Shown one piece after another: positions 28,248-37,431 of a DNA stretch of 64,000 nt (position 1 is the stretch's first letter; the number at the start of each line of letters is the position of its first letter). A program made the translations under genes and the position numbers. This DNA is from Candidatus Hydrogenedentota bacterium. GTDB taxonomy: Bacteria; Hydrogenedentota; Hydrogenedentia; Hydrogenedentales; JAEUWI01. Location: positions 28,938 to 92,937 of the forward strand of contig JAEUWI010000027.1 in NCBI GenBank assembly GCA_016791475.1. The letters run 5' to 3'. The notes under the pieces were generated by a model. The model searched no databases and was not told the DNA's origin. It saw nothing but the letters and a program-made list of their open reading frames with translations.

Positions 28248-29175
28248 ATGAGGAACGGGGCTTTATCTCCAGCGGAGAATCGCGCGGTCTTGAGGGCGGT
28301 AGAAAGTCGGGCACAGCGACTTGGGCGGTGCCGGGTGACGCTGGATGTCGAGCTGTCCGGGGCGATTCGTGGTCTGCCTCTGGCGCGCCGGGCGCCCGAA
28401 CGATGCCGTATCGTCTTCCAGCGCGCCAGCGAAGCCCTCTGGCAGGTCACCGCCCACGACGATCAAGGGACAGTCTATTGCGACGCGACCAGCGATGGCC
28501 GCTGGATTGAGGTGGACGGAAAATGCTGGCACCCATGCTACAACGAGTTCTTCTATGACGAAGGCGACGCGGATTCCGAGGTCGAGCCGTCGCTGAAAGA
28601 AACCTGGGAGGCGCGCGTCGAAACTCAGGGAGCGTCTCTGGGCGCTCACCATCGCAACCAGTCACGTATGGCTGGATACCGGATTCTTGACGGACCGTTA
28701 TGCGCCCACCTGGGAGTTCAGCCGTATGTCCGAAGGGGAGGCGGTGGTGGGGCGCGTGCGAATGGACTACCAACCATCTGAGTTTCGATTCAGCTTTTTT
28801 GAGTTGCTTCGGTGGCGCATGGCGCGCCTCTTCCGGCCCGGGGTCGAGATCGAGGAGTACTACAATTGCAGGTCGTTTCCCACATCGCAGATTGACGTCG
28901 TTCTAAACGAACGGTGCGGGTTTGCCCCGGAACGATTCCATTTGGGCGACGTCCAGGAGTTGCCCCCCCTTCCGCTAAACGGCGAGGAGTGGGAGGATCC
29001 CATACCCGTCGGGGACGGTCTATTCATGCCCCGAATTCACAAGGTGTTGCAATCACCGTCGGGCGACGAAGTACTCCAGCGCTCCACGCTGATTCCGGAG
29101 AAAAGTGCCTTTGGCGTAAACATTCCTCTGAATATTCGGCCCCTGGATCTCACCCTGGAACGCGTGGAACCGTAG
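28248..29175 (+). pseudogene. Unrecognised soluble protein interrupted by a frameshift
   Basis: AAGGAGG directly precedes ATG 28248. The first frame is coherent to about 28620, ending W-E-A-R-V. A coherent protein then resumes in another frame with K-L-R-E-R-L-W-A-L-T and runs to 29175. In the second frame the stop at 28594-28596 and the weak TTG at 28687 make an independent start unlikely. Removing one base near 28620 joins the two into about 308 residues. It has several Trp, Tyr and Cys residues (C-W-H-P-C near 88) and no signal peptide or family match that I recognise. It could be a real broken gene or a sequencing error. Confidence 0.65.
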
Positions 29176-29193
29176 GAAGCGCAATCCCCTGAC

Positions 29194-30582
29194 TCAGGCC
29201 AGCAGTGACCGCATGCCCTCGGTTAACACCGGGTCCACCTCCGGGTCACAGAAGGCCACAGAAACCTCGTAGCCCCCGTTGGAGTATTCTTCCTTCACGG
29301 GGATATACCAGGGGCCGCCGTCGCCGTAAGCCGCCGTGGCCACGAAGCGTCCGGGCGCAAGTTCCTGGGCGCGGAGCTGGTATTCGATGAAGGATTCTGC
29401 GGGAAGGTGAAGGAGAGAGACGCCGTCGATGGCCAGGGCGCTGAGGACGATGGGCGTTTTCTTTTCCGCGCGGCGGAGCCAGGTCAACGTGTAGGAGGGG
29501 CGATTCCGATTGGCCACGGCGTTGTCTTTGTTCGCAATCTGGGCCTCCAAGTCGGCGATGGTGTATTGAGGGTGGGGCTTGGGCAGCACGTCCACCGTGC
29601 GCCATGCGATCGTGCCGATGGGCGCGGGTTTCAACTCCGCTTCGGCTTTCACCATGCCCTCGTAGATTCGCTGCGCCAGAATGGGCCGAACCGGTGGCGA
29701 ACCGTCATTGTATTTGCCGGCGGAAATGTTGCCCGCGCAGCCCGTGAAGTAAATGTGGGTGCAGCCGGGCTCTTCCGCCTGACGCTGCTTGCGCGCGAGG
29801 CCCACAAAGTCGCTGGTGACCCGGCCGTCGCCGTAGTAGCTCATCGGGTGGGTGGCGTAATAGTGACACGCCGCGATCTTTTCATCGCCATCGTAAAAGG
29901 CAACGGTCTTGAGCCATGGATCGATCAGCCCCTCCGGCAGCGATATCAGCGCTTCATCTTTGCAACTGCTGCCACGCATGGCCAGTACATGCCCCTGTGC
30001 ATCGCGGGAGACACGTCGATTCGACGCCACCCGATCCACCTTGGCCTGACCATGGGCAATGTGGGTGAGGGGACGCGCCTTGGGGAGCGCCTCGGCAATC
30101 GCGGCCTTGCCCCGTGCCAGGCATTCACCGTAAAACGCGAGATCGACAATGTGGGGCAGATCACCCTGCGCCTGCACCACCTGCTCCGACTCGAGACAAG
30201 CAAAAGGCGCGTTGTGCTGGTGCACGCACTGTACCGCCACGCGCTCGGGCGTGGTGCCCGCCGCCTCTGCCAGGGCCGCGCGCCATTGAATGTGGGCGTC
30301 GTTAAGCAGGCCGGTCCAATCCACCGCGCAAAGCACGATGGGCGCGCCCGCGCCGGTAATCACCACGCCGATGGCTTCCAGCGCGTCATCCACGGCCTCG
30401 ACCGGCTTGATCCAGCCGCCGCAGAGGGAGTGGCCCATGGGGGGCGTCACGTCGAAGCGAAACGACGCCAGGCGCAGCGAGGAACCAGAATGCTCTTCGG
30501 CCCGGAGCGAGTCCGGCAGGAGGGACCAGGCCGTGGCGCCGGCAAGTGATTCAAACAGAAAGCGGCGGCGGGTGCGATTCAT
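29194..30582 (-). CDS. Tat-exported ceramidase-like protein
   Basis: 462 residues resembling the neutral/alkaline non-lysosomal ceramidase N-terminal family common in PVC-type genomes. A twin-arginine-like signal T-R-R-R-F-L-F lies at the start, with GGAG 9 nt upstream of the ATG. Family hallmarks: F-D-V-T-P-P-M-G-H near 43-51, C-V-H-Q-H-N-A-P near 118-125 with likely zinc-binding His, Y-A-T-H-P-M-S-Y near 245, and F-T-G-C-A-G-N near 280. True ceramidases hydrolyse the amide of ceramide; members here are rarely tested, so the substrate is uncertain. A more elaborate relative forms the N-terminus of the fusion at 55233. Confidence 0.85.
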   Translation of the reverse strand: MNRTRRRFLFESLAGATAWSLLPDSLRAEEHSGSSLRLASFRFDVTPPMGHSLCGGWIKPVEAVDDALEAIGVVITGAGAPIVLCAVDWTGLLNDAHIQWRAALAEAAGTTPERVAVQCVHQHNAPFACLESEQVVQAQGDLPHIVDLAFYGECLARGKAAIAEALPKARPLTHIAHGQAKVDRVASNRRVSRDAQGHVLAMRGSSCKDEALISLPEGLIDPWLKTVAFYDGDEKIAACHYYATHPMSYYGDGRVTSDFVGLARKQRQAEEPGCTHIYFTGCAGNISAGKYNDGSPPVRPILAQRIYEGMVKAEAELKPAPIGTIAWRTVDVLPKPHPQYTIADLEAQIANKDNAVANRNRPSYTLTWLRRAEKKTPIVLSALAIDGVSLLHLPAESFIEYQLRAQELAPGRFVATAAYGDGGPWYIPVKEEYSNGGYEVSVAFCDPEVDPVLTEGMRSLLA

Positions 30583-30935
30583 GTGGCGTACTCCGGTGTG
30601 TGTGAAAGGCTGCAGATACTCAGGTGATCATTAGAGCAAAGCGCGGTGGGGAGTTCAACTGCCCCTTGGGGCCGAACTCGCGCCTCGGGACTTCTTCGAG
30701 CGCAGGAAGCTATGAGTCCTTTCAGACCTCGGTTGGCAGCAGCAGTGTTGCCGACGCGCGTACCTGTCCCGGTGGAAGGGTGTGGGGACTCTGGATATAG
30801 CTTGCGCGGCGATTCCAGCATCCTCTCGGACATGCCGCCACCCTGGCGTGAGCTTTGCCAGAGGGGGAATCGGGAGATGACTTGGAGATCCGTTGCGCGA
30901 GTCGGGTGCTCTTGCGGAGGTACGTCGCCTGGCGG
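30583..30935. other. 353-bp gap with one compound hairpin
   Basis: No gene is supported here. A compound inverted repeat at 30652-30680 has outer arms GAGTTC/GAACTC and inner arms GCCCC/GGGGC. It lies between two minus-strand genes and could act as terminator for the membrane-protein gene or as leader structure for the ceramidase-like gene. The Ser-rich frame reading through it on the plus strand is a shadow of the acidic tail below. Confidence 0.35.
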
Positions 30936-33572
30936 TCACGCCGGGCGCGTGTCATCCTCGCCGGGTTTTTCATCTTCGGGCGTAGTGTCCGCAGGCAATT
31001 CTTCCTCATCAAACATGGGCGTTCCATCAAGGTCCGCCTCATCGTCATCGCCGACTGCTTCGATGGTCTTCTCGTCCGGCGTCTCTGGAGCCACTTCGGC
31101 TTCCTCTGTGGCTTCGGCAGCCTCCATCACTTCATCCGCTGCGTCTGCCTCCTCACCCTCCGCTTCTATCTCCGGCGCAGCGTCAACCCCATCCTCCGTC
31201 AGTGGAGCCTCCGGCGACGCTTCCGTGTCTTCTGCCACCTCGTCCGTGACGCCCTCAGCCTCGTCCGCCAGCACCGGCGATTCCTCGGTGGGCGCTTCCA
31301 TGTCGGTCGCTTCCACAATCTCTTCGTCCGCCGGTTCAACGGATTCCACCGTGGGTTCTTCGGCCAAATCGTCCCCGACTGCACTCAAAGGCTCAGAAAT
31401 TCCGGCGGTTTCCAGAGCCTCGTCCTCGTCGGGCTCAATTGCCGCCACCAGGAAGGGCACCCACGTCTGGATGAAGTGATAGTGATACAGGATGACTGCC
31501 GTCAGGAAGAAGAGCAGCAGGTAGTAAAGGTTAAAGATCGCCTCGTTCCAGTTTGTCAGCGGTCCGGTCACCACGTGGGCGAGTGTATTCTGTACTACGA
31601 GCGCGAGCGCCATGAAAGCCCAGGCGTGGGGTACGGGGTCACCCTCCTTCGGGGCCATGAAGCGTCGTATCAGGGCCAGGCCGACAATCACCACCAATGC
31701 CAGCAGCATGGCGGGGCCGATGTAGCGCCAGTAGAGGTCGCCCCACATATCCTCGTGGCCATCCAGATGGTTGTTGGCCCAGCCGCGGGTACCGTTCTTG
31801 ATGGAAAGGCCCAGGCCGAAGAGCAGCCCGAGTTGCACGGCGAATCGCTCCAGGCCGCCATCACCCTCGCGTGGACTGAAGTAACTGAGGGCGCACCAGA
31901 CCACGCCGAAGAGGACCAGGCAGGCCAGGCCAAGGGACCCGATCCAGGCGGGCGGCGTCTCCTGAGCGATCCAGAGCCAGCCTTTCCACGCCGGCATTTC
32001 CCCGCGAAGGAAGCTGCAAGCGATGATTGTCAGGGAAAGATAGACGGCGAGCCAGTCCAGGTTGGGGTAGCGTTGGAAGAAGGGCGCCAGACTCTCCCTC
32101 TCTTCAGGCCGCACGGTGACCGACTTCCACAGCGCCGTGAGGAAGTAAAGGGCGCCGTAGAGGCCAGTTGCCCCGACGAAAAGGTAGTCAAAGCGAGCCC
32201 ACCATGGCGTGGCGGCGTCGGGCGCGCCAAATGGCTCCAGCGGGCCCATCATGAACCAGGCGACGAGGGCCATGAGCCCAAAGTGGACGGCCCAGACGCC
32301 GAGCTTTGGAATGGCGGACTCGCTCGATTCCGCCGTGCCCAGCAGGGTGGCGCGCAGGCGCCAGAAGTAGAGTCCCAGGCCATAGAGGAGCACGGCGCAG
32401 AAGGGCAGGTGCGCCGCCCACTCCGCGCTGAAGAGGCCGCGCGCATTGGCCACGACGTACCAGAGGAGGATTACCATCATGAATATCATGGAGCCCACGC
32501 CGAAGATCGGGAATCCGGTGCGCGCCGGTGTCTTTGCGCAGGCGCAGGGCGCCGTCCGTCGGTTCACTAGATAGTAGGCAAGCCCGAGAGCAATGCCGAT
32601 GCTGATGCCGCCGGAAGTCTCCCACCCGCGCCAGAGGTTCTCCATGTTCGGCCAGAGCGCCTTCGCCCAGTGCCAGTTTTGAAGCAGCGACCAACCGAGG
32701 CCGTTCACCAGCCCGACGGTCCCGATCAGGGTCACGTTCTTCCAGTCTCGGCGGCCCAGTTCAAAAAGCAGGCAACCGAGATAGAAACCGAGATGTCGGA
32801 GGGCAGCGCCGTTGTCGTTAATGACACGTTGCAGATTCGGATTGGCCGTCGCGTCCGCGTAGCGGTCCTTCATGGTGTCGTAAAGCGGCAGGAACCATTG
32901 CGGATAGGTCTCAAAAAGCCACGAGGCGAAGTAGGCGCCGCCGAAAGCGCAGAATAGGCGCACGGACCATTGCCACGCGGCCAGGGGCTTCTCCGCACCC
33001 GTCCAGGCCAGCAGGCAGGCGCCAATTCCGGCCCAGGGCATGCCCGCGATGAATAGCCACACAAAGCCATAAATCGGGGCAATGGGCACACTCTGGTAAG
33101 GGTCGGTGCTGGTTTGAAGCTCGCCCGCGAAAAAATTGGACCACTGCGCCCAGCCGCGCGCGCCGGAGAGGCCGATGCCCACCGCCAACGCCAGAATGAC
33201 CCAACCCGAGGCATAGCGCCGTGCGGTCGGCCCGGCGGGATTGCGTGCGATGAACCACCACGCCGCACCCCACAGAACGCCCGCGAAAATGCAGCCCTTG
33301 GCCGAGCCATAGCCCGACGAACCCCGCACCGCCCAGGACATGGCGCCGAGGGCCGCGAAGAGCAAAATGGGCAGGAAGAAATCGTGCACCAGGTCGTCGT
33401 GTCGCCGCAAAAAGCAGAACGCCCCCAGCGCCAGGCCGATGGCCAGCAGCACCGCGAGGAAGCTTTGCGTTCCCGTCAGTCCGCCCGCCCAGAGCGCGGC
33501 GGCCAGAGCGGGTAGAAACAAGGTTGATGGAAGGAGGACTTTTTTGGCGTATTGTTGTGTGGTAGTGTTCAT
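30936..33572 (-). CDS. Polytopic membrane protein with long acidic C-terminal tail
   Basis: 878 residues counted from ATG 33572; GTG 33581 would add three. About 18-20 hydrophobic helices span residues 10-710, rich in Trp, with short loops. The C-terminal 165 residues form a disordered acidic tail made almost only of Glu, Asp, Ala, Pro and Val. I do not recognise the family. A conserved-looking loop contains N-G-T-R-G-W-A-N-N-H-L-D-G-H-E-D near residue 600. The tail could be a cytoplasmic interaction region or an ion buffer; this is speculation. The gene is divergent from the beta-propeller gene at 33692, sharing a 120-bp spacer. Confidence 0.85.
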   Translation of the reverse strand: MNTTTQQYAKKVLLPSTLFLPALAAALWAGGLTGTQSFLAVLLAIGLALGAFCFLRRHDDLVHDFFLPILLFAALGAMSWAVRGSSGYGSAKGCIFAGVLWGAAWWFIARNPAGPTARRYASGWVILALAVGIGLSGARGWAQWSNFFAGELQTSTDPYQSVPIAPIYGFVWLFIAGMPWAGIGACLLAWTGAEKPLAAWQWSVRLFCAFGGAYFASWLFETYPQWFLPLYDTMKDRYADATANPNLQRVINDNGAALRHLGFYLGCLLFELGRRDWKNVTLIGTVGLVNGLGWSLLQNWHWAKALWPNMENLWRGWETSGGISIGIALGLAYYLVNRRTAPCACAKTPARTGFPIFGVGSMIFMMVILLWYVVANARGLFSAEWAAHLPFCAVLLYGLGLYFWRLRATLLGTAESSESAIPKLGVWAVHFGLMALVAWFMMGPLEPFGAPDAATPWWARFDYLFVGATGLYGALYFLTALWKSVTVRPEERESLAPFFQRYPNLDWLAVYLSLTIIACSFLRGEMPAWKGWLWIAQETPPAWIGSLGLACLVLFGVVWCALSYFSPREGDGGLERFAVQLGLLFGLGLSIKNGTRGWANNHLDGHEDMWGDLYWRYIGPAMLLALVVIVGLALIRRFMAPKEGDPVPHAWAFMALALVVQNTLAHVVTGPLTNWNEAIFNLYYLLLFFLTAVILYHYHFIQTWVPFLVAAIEPDEDEALETAGISEPLSAVGDDLAEEPTVESVEPADEEIVEATDMEAPTEESPVLADEAEGVTDEVAEDTEASPEAPLTEDGVDAAPEIEAEGEEADAADEVMEAAEATEEAEVAPETPDEKTIEAVGDDDEADLDGTPMFDEEELPADTTPEDEKPGEDDTRPA

Positions 33573-33691
33573 GCGGCGCACTATAGGCGGAGGCCATGGA
33601 GCGAGTCAAGCGGGCCGATGGGCTTCCCGGTCCTCCTTTGGGTGAGGACGCGGTCGCAATCGGTCGAAGGAATCGAAGGGAGACAGATGCC

Positions 33692-36466
33692 ATGAGGTCA
33701 ACGCTCAATTTCTTTGGCGTCACACTGCTGGTGATGGCAACACTTCCGGCCGCCGCCGCACCCGGCGAGTGGCCCTTCTATCGCCACGATCCCCAGCTCA
33801 CCGGCATCTATCCGGGCCCCGGTCCTTTCAGTGCGCCCCCCAGGGAAGTCTGGTCCATCGATCTGGGCGCGAAGGAGAAGAAGCAGGAACGTGTGCGCGT
33901 GGCCGATGTGGACGGCGATGGCCTGGCCGAGATTCTGCTGACCCGTGACCAGAGCATCGTGTGCCTGGGGCGCGACGGGTCACAGCGCTGGGAAGCGGCC
34001 AACCTGCCGAACGCCAAGATCACCGATGTGCGCGATTTGGCGGGCGACGGCACCCGAGGCATTCTGGCGTGGTCCGACACCGGCCTGGAGACTACCCGGT
34101 GGGTATTGGCGGGGGCCACGGGCCAGGCGGTGAAGCTGTATTCCATGAGCGATGTATTCGGCGCCGAAGAGCGGCTGGGGGCCATCCTTCCCGGCGTCCC
34201 CGGTATCCAGCTTTGCGCGTGGTGGAGCGGGGATCATCCGAGTGTTCAGTTCGGGGGCAACATGCGCGGTCAGGGCATTCTCCTGACTTTTGAAAATGGT
34301 GTGATCCAGCCAAACCCCCGCTTCGACCAGCGGCTGGAGGGCATGCTGTTCAAACCCAAACATTTCTTCACGGACTATGACGAGGACGGTCACGCCGAAA
34401 TGGTGATGGTGTCCCACCAGCAGGCCTGGTTCTTCGATCTGGAGAATAATGCGCTGAAGCTCAAGATCGAGTGGCCCATGATCCGAACCTACAACGCCAC
34501 CCTGGCCATGCTGCCCGTCGAGCGCGACGCGGCCCCGTCCCTGCTCTCGATTAATCCCCATATCCCCGGCGTCGAGCGGGTGGACGTGGCGGGTGGCGCG
34601 GCGAACGTGGTTTGGCGCTACATCGCCGGCGGCGTGGAAGATCAATACCAGACCCAGGTGAAGATCGCGCCCGGCGCCCCTGATCCCTTTCTCGATCTCG
34701 GGGGCGACGGACGGCGCTACGTCCTCGCGGCCATCACCAACGAACACAGCGACGGCAAGACCTGGCTCGTAGTGCTTGACGGGACCGACGGCGCGAAGCG
34801 CTTTGAGGAATCGGGTCTGGAGGTCCTGGGGCTGGACGATCTCGATGGTGATGGTCGCCCTGAAATTCTGCTGGAGCAGGGGGACGCCTTGCGGATTGCC
34901 CATTGGCAGAACGACGCCTTCGTAGACCTCTGGCGCGGCGACGGGGTGGAGCCCCTGCTCGCGCCTCTGCCCGACGCGGGCGATCTTGGCCGGAGCGAGG
35001 GTGGCAATCGCACCGTGTGGCGGCTCGCGCCCGACAGCGGCGCGTTCCTGCTGCGTTTTTCCGATGGCGTCTTTGCCTGTGTCCTGGGCGCGGGTGGGGT
35101 GGAGCGGGGCGAAGCCGTATCGGTCCATCCGGCCCTGAACAACGTGCCCGAGCCAAATCCGCCGGCGGAGGTGGTGAAAAAGGAGGAAGACGCCGTTGTG
35201 GTGATGAAGGGTGATGTGGAAACCTATCGCTACACCATCGCCCGGGCGCCCAGCTACCTCGCGCCGCCGGCTATCGTGGCCGATCTCGGCGGTCAACGGC
35301 GAATCCTTGTACGCGACGCGTCCGACAGGCTCCTGTCTTTCGATGCGACCGGCGCGGACCAGCGCGTACTCGCCGAGCGTGTCTTTGGGGAGTGGTCCGT
35401 GTGCGACATGGACGGCGACGGGAGCAACGAAGTGGTGGCGGGTTTGCTGGGCGAACAGGAGAAGCCCGAGTGTGTGTTTCTCGACGGGAGCGGTCACGTG
35501 CACCGTCGCTTCGGTCTGATAGAGAATGCCACCGCTCTCAAGGTGGGCCCCTCCGGTTCCCTGGGACCGGCGCGGGGCCGGTGGCTCGCAATCTATTACG
35601 AGCGCGGCGTGGGCAACCGCAACGGCGTCGTGGCTTATGATGGCAAGACGGGTGAACAACTCTGGTTACGGGACAACTTTCGCACGGAACACGGTGCCTA
35701 CGCCGAGGGCGCCAAGGTCAAGTTTGTGCTCCACATTCCCACGGCGGTGCTGGATTATGACGGCGACGGGGCGGACGATCTCCTCGCGGCCTCTGAGAAC
35801 TTCTATGGCATCGTGGATGTGGTTCGCAACCGCGACCTGACGCCCCTTCAGATTTTCTCGGACTATATCCCCGGGCACTGGCAGGCCTACGCGTCTCCTA
35901 TTGCCGCCGATTTTCTCGGACTGGGCAAGCCCCAGGTTTTCCACCACAAGGCCTTCGCCAACGCCATCCTAACGGATTTGGAGGGGCTGCCCATCTGGCA
36001 CTGGGGCCTCAGCCGGAGCACCACCGCCTCCGCCTGGCCCGGTATTACCGATTTCGACGGCGACGGCAAGCTCGAAATTGTCCAGAGCCGCGTGGACGGG
36101 AAGCTCCGCGCTTTCAATGCCGCGCCCACCGATGGGAAATGCCACAATTGTCCCCCGGACGCGCCCCTGACGGAGATGAACCACGGTGGCCACGTGCGCT
36201 GGGAACAGGCTTTTCCCGCGCCGCTAAGCGACCTGGCCTCGGGCGATATCGATGGTGACGGCCGGGGTGAGGTGCTCTTTGGCGCGGGGGATGGCAAGTT
36301 GTACCTCCTGGGCGAGTCCAACGGCGCGCCCGTCGTGGAGTGGACCTGCAATCCGGGCCGGGCTGTCGGTGCGCCCATTCTGGCGGATCTCCAGGCGGAC
36401 GGCGTGCCGGAAATCCTCGTGCCCGTGGAGGACGGCACCATCCGCTGTTTCGTGCCGGGGATTTAG
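33692..36466 (+). CDS. Exported FG-GAP/PQQ-like beta-propeller protein
   Basis: 924 residues with a Sec signal peptide ending A-A-A-A-P near 23. GGGAGA lies upstream of ATG 33692; an earlier in-frame ATG would bury the signal. The sequence consists of repeated blades with D-V-D-G-D-G-L-A-E-I, D-L-D-G-D-G-R-P-E-I, D-M-D-G-D-G-S-N-E and similar FG-GAP calcium sites, mixed with G-x-x-x-W PQQ-like strands. It opens with W-P-F-Y-R-H-D-P-Q-L-T-G, a start typical of PQQ-propeller proteins in this kind of genome. C-H-N-C-P-P near residue 815 is not in a C-x-x-C-H order. The role is probably binding or scaffolding outside the cytoplasm; no enzyme activity is evident. Confidence 0.88.
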   Translation: MRSTLNFFGVTLLVMATLPAAAAPGEWPFYRHDPQLTGIYPGPGPFSAPPREVWSIDLGAKEKKQERVRVADVDGDGLAEILLTRDQSIVCLGRDGSQRWEAANLPNAKITDVRDLAGDGTRGILAWSDTGLETTRWVLAGATGQAVKLYSMSDVFGAEERLGAILPGVPGIQLCAWWSGDHPSVQFGGNMRGQGILLTFENGVIQPNPRFDQRLEGMLFKPKHFFTDYDEDGHAEMVMVSHQQAWFFDLENNALKLKIEWPMIRTYNATLAMLPVERDAAPSLLSINPHIPGVERVDVAGGAANVVWRYIAGGVEDQYQTQVKIAPGAPDPFLDLGGDGRRYVLAAITNEHSDGKTWLVVLDGTDGAKRFEESGLEVLGLDDLDGDGRPEILLEQGDALRIAHWQNDAFVDLWRGDGVEPLLAPLPDAGDLGRSEGGNRTVWRLAPDSGAFLLRFSDGVFACVLGAGGVERGEAVSVHPALNNVPEPNPPAEVVKKEEDAVVVMKGDVETYRYTIARAPSYLAPPAIVADLGGQRRILVRDASDRLLSFDATGADQRVLAERVFGEWSVCDMDGDGSNEVVAGLLGEQEKPECVFLDGSGHVHRRFGLIENATALKVGPSGSLGPARGRWLAIYYERGVGNRNGVVAYDGKTGEQLWLRDNFRTEHGAYAEGAKVKFVLHIPTAVLDYDGDGADDLLAASENFYGIVDVVRNRDLTPLQIFSDYIPGHWQAYASPIAADFLGLGKPQVFHHKAFANAILTDLEGLPIWHWGLSRSTTASAWPGITDFDGDGKLEIVQSRVDGKLRAFNAAPTDGKCHNCPPDAPLTEMNHGGHVRWEQAFPAPLSDLASGDIDGDGRGEVLFGAGDGKLYLLGESNGAPVVEWTCNPGRAVGAPILADLQADGVPEILVPVEDGTIRCFVPGI

Positions 36467-36597
36467 GTCCGTAGCGCACCTGACTTTGTACCGTCCGATC
36501 CGGAATGTCCTTTCCCGTCCTCCTGATTCGTCGTTGGGGCAGACGAAGCCGCGCCGTCCAACCTGGGTACGCCGCGAAACGAAAAGGAGGCTTTCTG

Positions 36598-36951
36598 ATG
36601 AAATCACTCGTGCTGGTCCCGCCTGCCCGCTCGCCGGGGTGGCGCGGAATGACACTGGCGGCCTGGGCTGTGCCGGGCGCGCTACTCGCCGTGCTGCCCA
36701 AGTGTCCGGCCTGCCTTGCCGCATATATCGCGCTCTGGACCGGCATCGGCCTGGCCGTTCCCGTGGTTTCGGCCCTGCGATGGGCGCTGACGCTGGTGTG
36801 TGCCGCTTCCCTGATCTTTCTGGTGTATCGTGCCGCGCGGCGAAGGTGTTGCACTCAGCCCCCCGAATGCTTGCGGAAGAACTTCCCGATTGCCGGGACG
36901 ACAGGGATTACAGATTCGGCGGGAAAGTCCGCAGCTTGCCATCACGCCTGA
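36598..36951 (+). CDS. Small membrane protein with CPAC motif
   Basis: 117 residues with AAGGAGG 9 nt before ATG 36598. Two hydrophobic helices (about 18-58 and 60-80) flank L-P-K-C-P-A-C-L-A-A-Y near 34-44. Paired cysteines at a membrane edge, as in mercury and other metal transport proteins (MerT/MerC-like), could bind metal or undergo redox; no further family claim is made. The last 20 residues are encoded by a dispersed intergenic repeat (36891-36913), so the original stop may have been lost and the tail may be non-functional. Confidence 0.65.
   Translation: MKSLVLVPPARSPGWRGMTLAAWAVPGALLAVLPKCPACLAAYIALWTGIGLAVPVVSALRWALTLVCAASLIFLVYRAARRRCCTQPPECLRKNFPIAGTTGITDSAGKSAACHHA
36891..36913 (+). 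repeat. Dispersed repeat of the GGGACGACAGGGATTACAG type
   Basis: tgccgggacgacagggattacag resembles the arms at 40166-40184 and 43408-43419. Here it lies inside the 3' end of the CPAC membrane-protein gene. Confidence 0.55.
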
Positions 36952-37016
36952 GTGTTCTAATGTTCCCGTAATTCGTGCCGCTACTGACTTCCCCGCAATT
37001 CCGAAAGATTCCGCGA

Positions 37017-37379
37017 ATGATCACCGAAGCCACGCCACAGGACTACCTGTTGTTTTTTCGCAGCACCGTCTGGGACCGCGGCATGTCGCGGGACGAGATC
37101 GACCGGATCATGAGTCAGCTCTCCTCCTGGTTCGACAACCTCGACGCGAAGGGCATGACCGACGGAGGCATGCGCCTGAGTGTTGAGGGTCGTATCGTAC
37201 GGCACCATAAAGGTCGCTTCGTGTCCGATGGGCCGTTCATGGAGTCCAAGGAGGCGATTGCGGGTTATGTGCATCTGCGCGCCCACGGCATGGAAGAGGC
37301 CGTGGCGATTGCCCAGAGCTGGCCGGGGCTGGCGCACGGATTGACGATTGAAGTGCGGCCCGTGGTGCCCGCCACGTGA
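37017..37379 (+). CDS. YCII-related domain protein
   Basis: 120-residue protein of the YCII/DGPF family. The hallmark S-D-G-P-F-M-E-S-K-E-A-I-A-G-Y sits near residues 70-84. Conserved Tyr near the N-terminus and a ferredoxin-like alpha-beta pattern fit the family, whose members are small dimeric proteins, sometimes found beside ECF sigma factors. ATG 37017 is chosen for family length; no strong ribosome site is visible. It begins the run of small cytosolic proteins continuing through 44.2 kb. The exact reaction is unknown. Confidence 0.85.
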   Translation: MITEATPQDYLLFFRSTVWDRGMSRDEIDRIMSQLSSWFDNLDAKGMTDGGMRLSVEGRIVRHHKGRFVSDGPFMESKEAIAGYVHLRAHGMEEAVAIAQSWPGLAHGLTIEVRPVVPAT

Positions 37380-37431
37380 TGAAATGCTGGAAGACTACAC
37401 GTAAACCAACGATGAATAAAGGAGAATGATC

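Noticed and set aside
29194..30582. Proven ceramidase
   Set aside because: Only the family resemblance is visible; PVC-type members are large in number and untested, so the call is limited to ceramidase-like.
30855..32570. 571-codon plus-strand frame opposite the membrane protein
   Set aside because: The minus strand has regularly spaced hydrophobic helices and an acidic tail; this frame is the complementary artefact.
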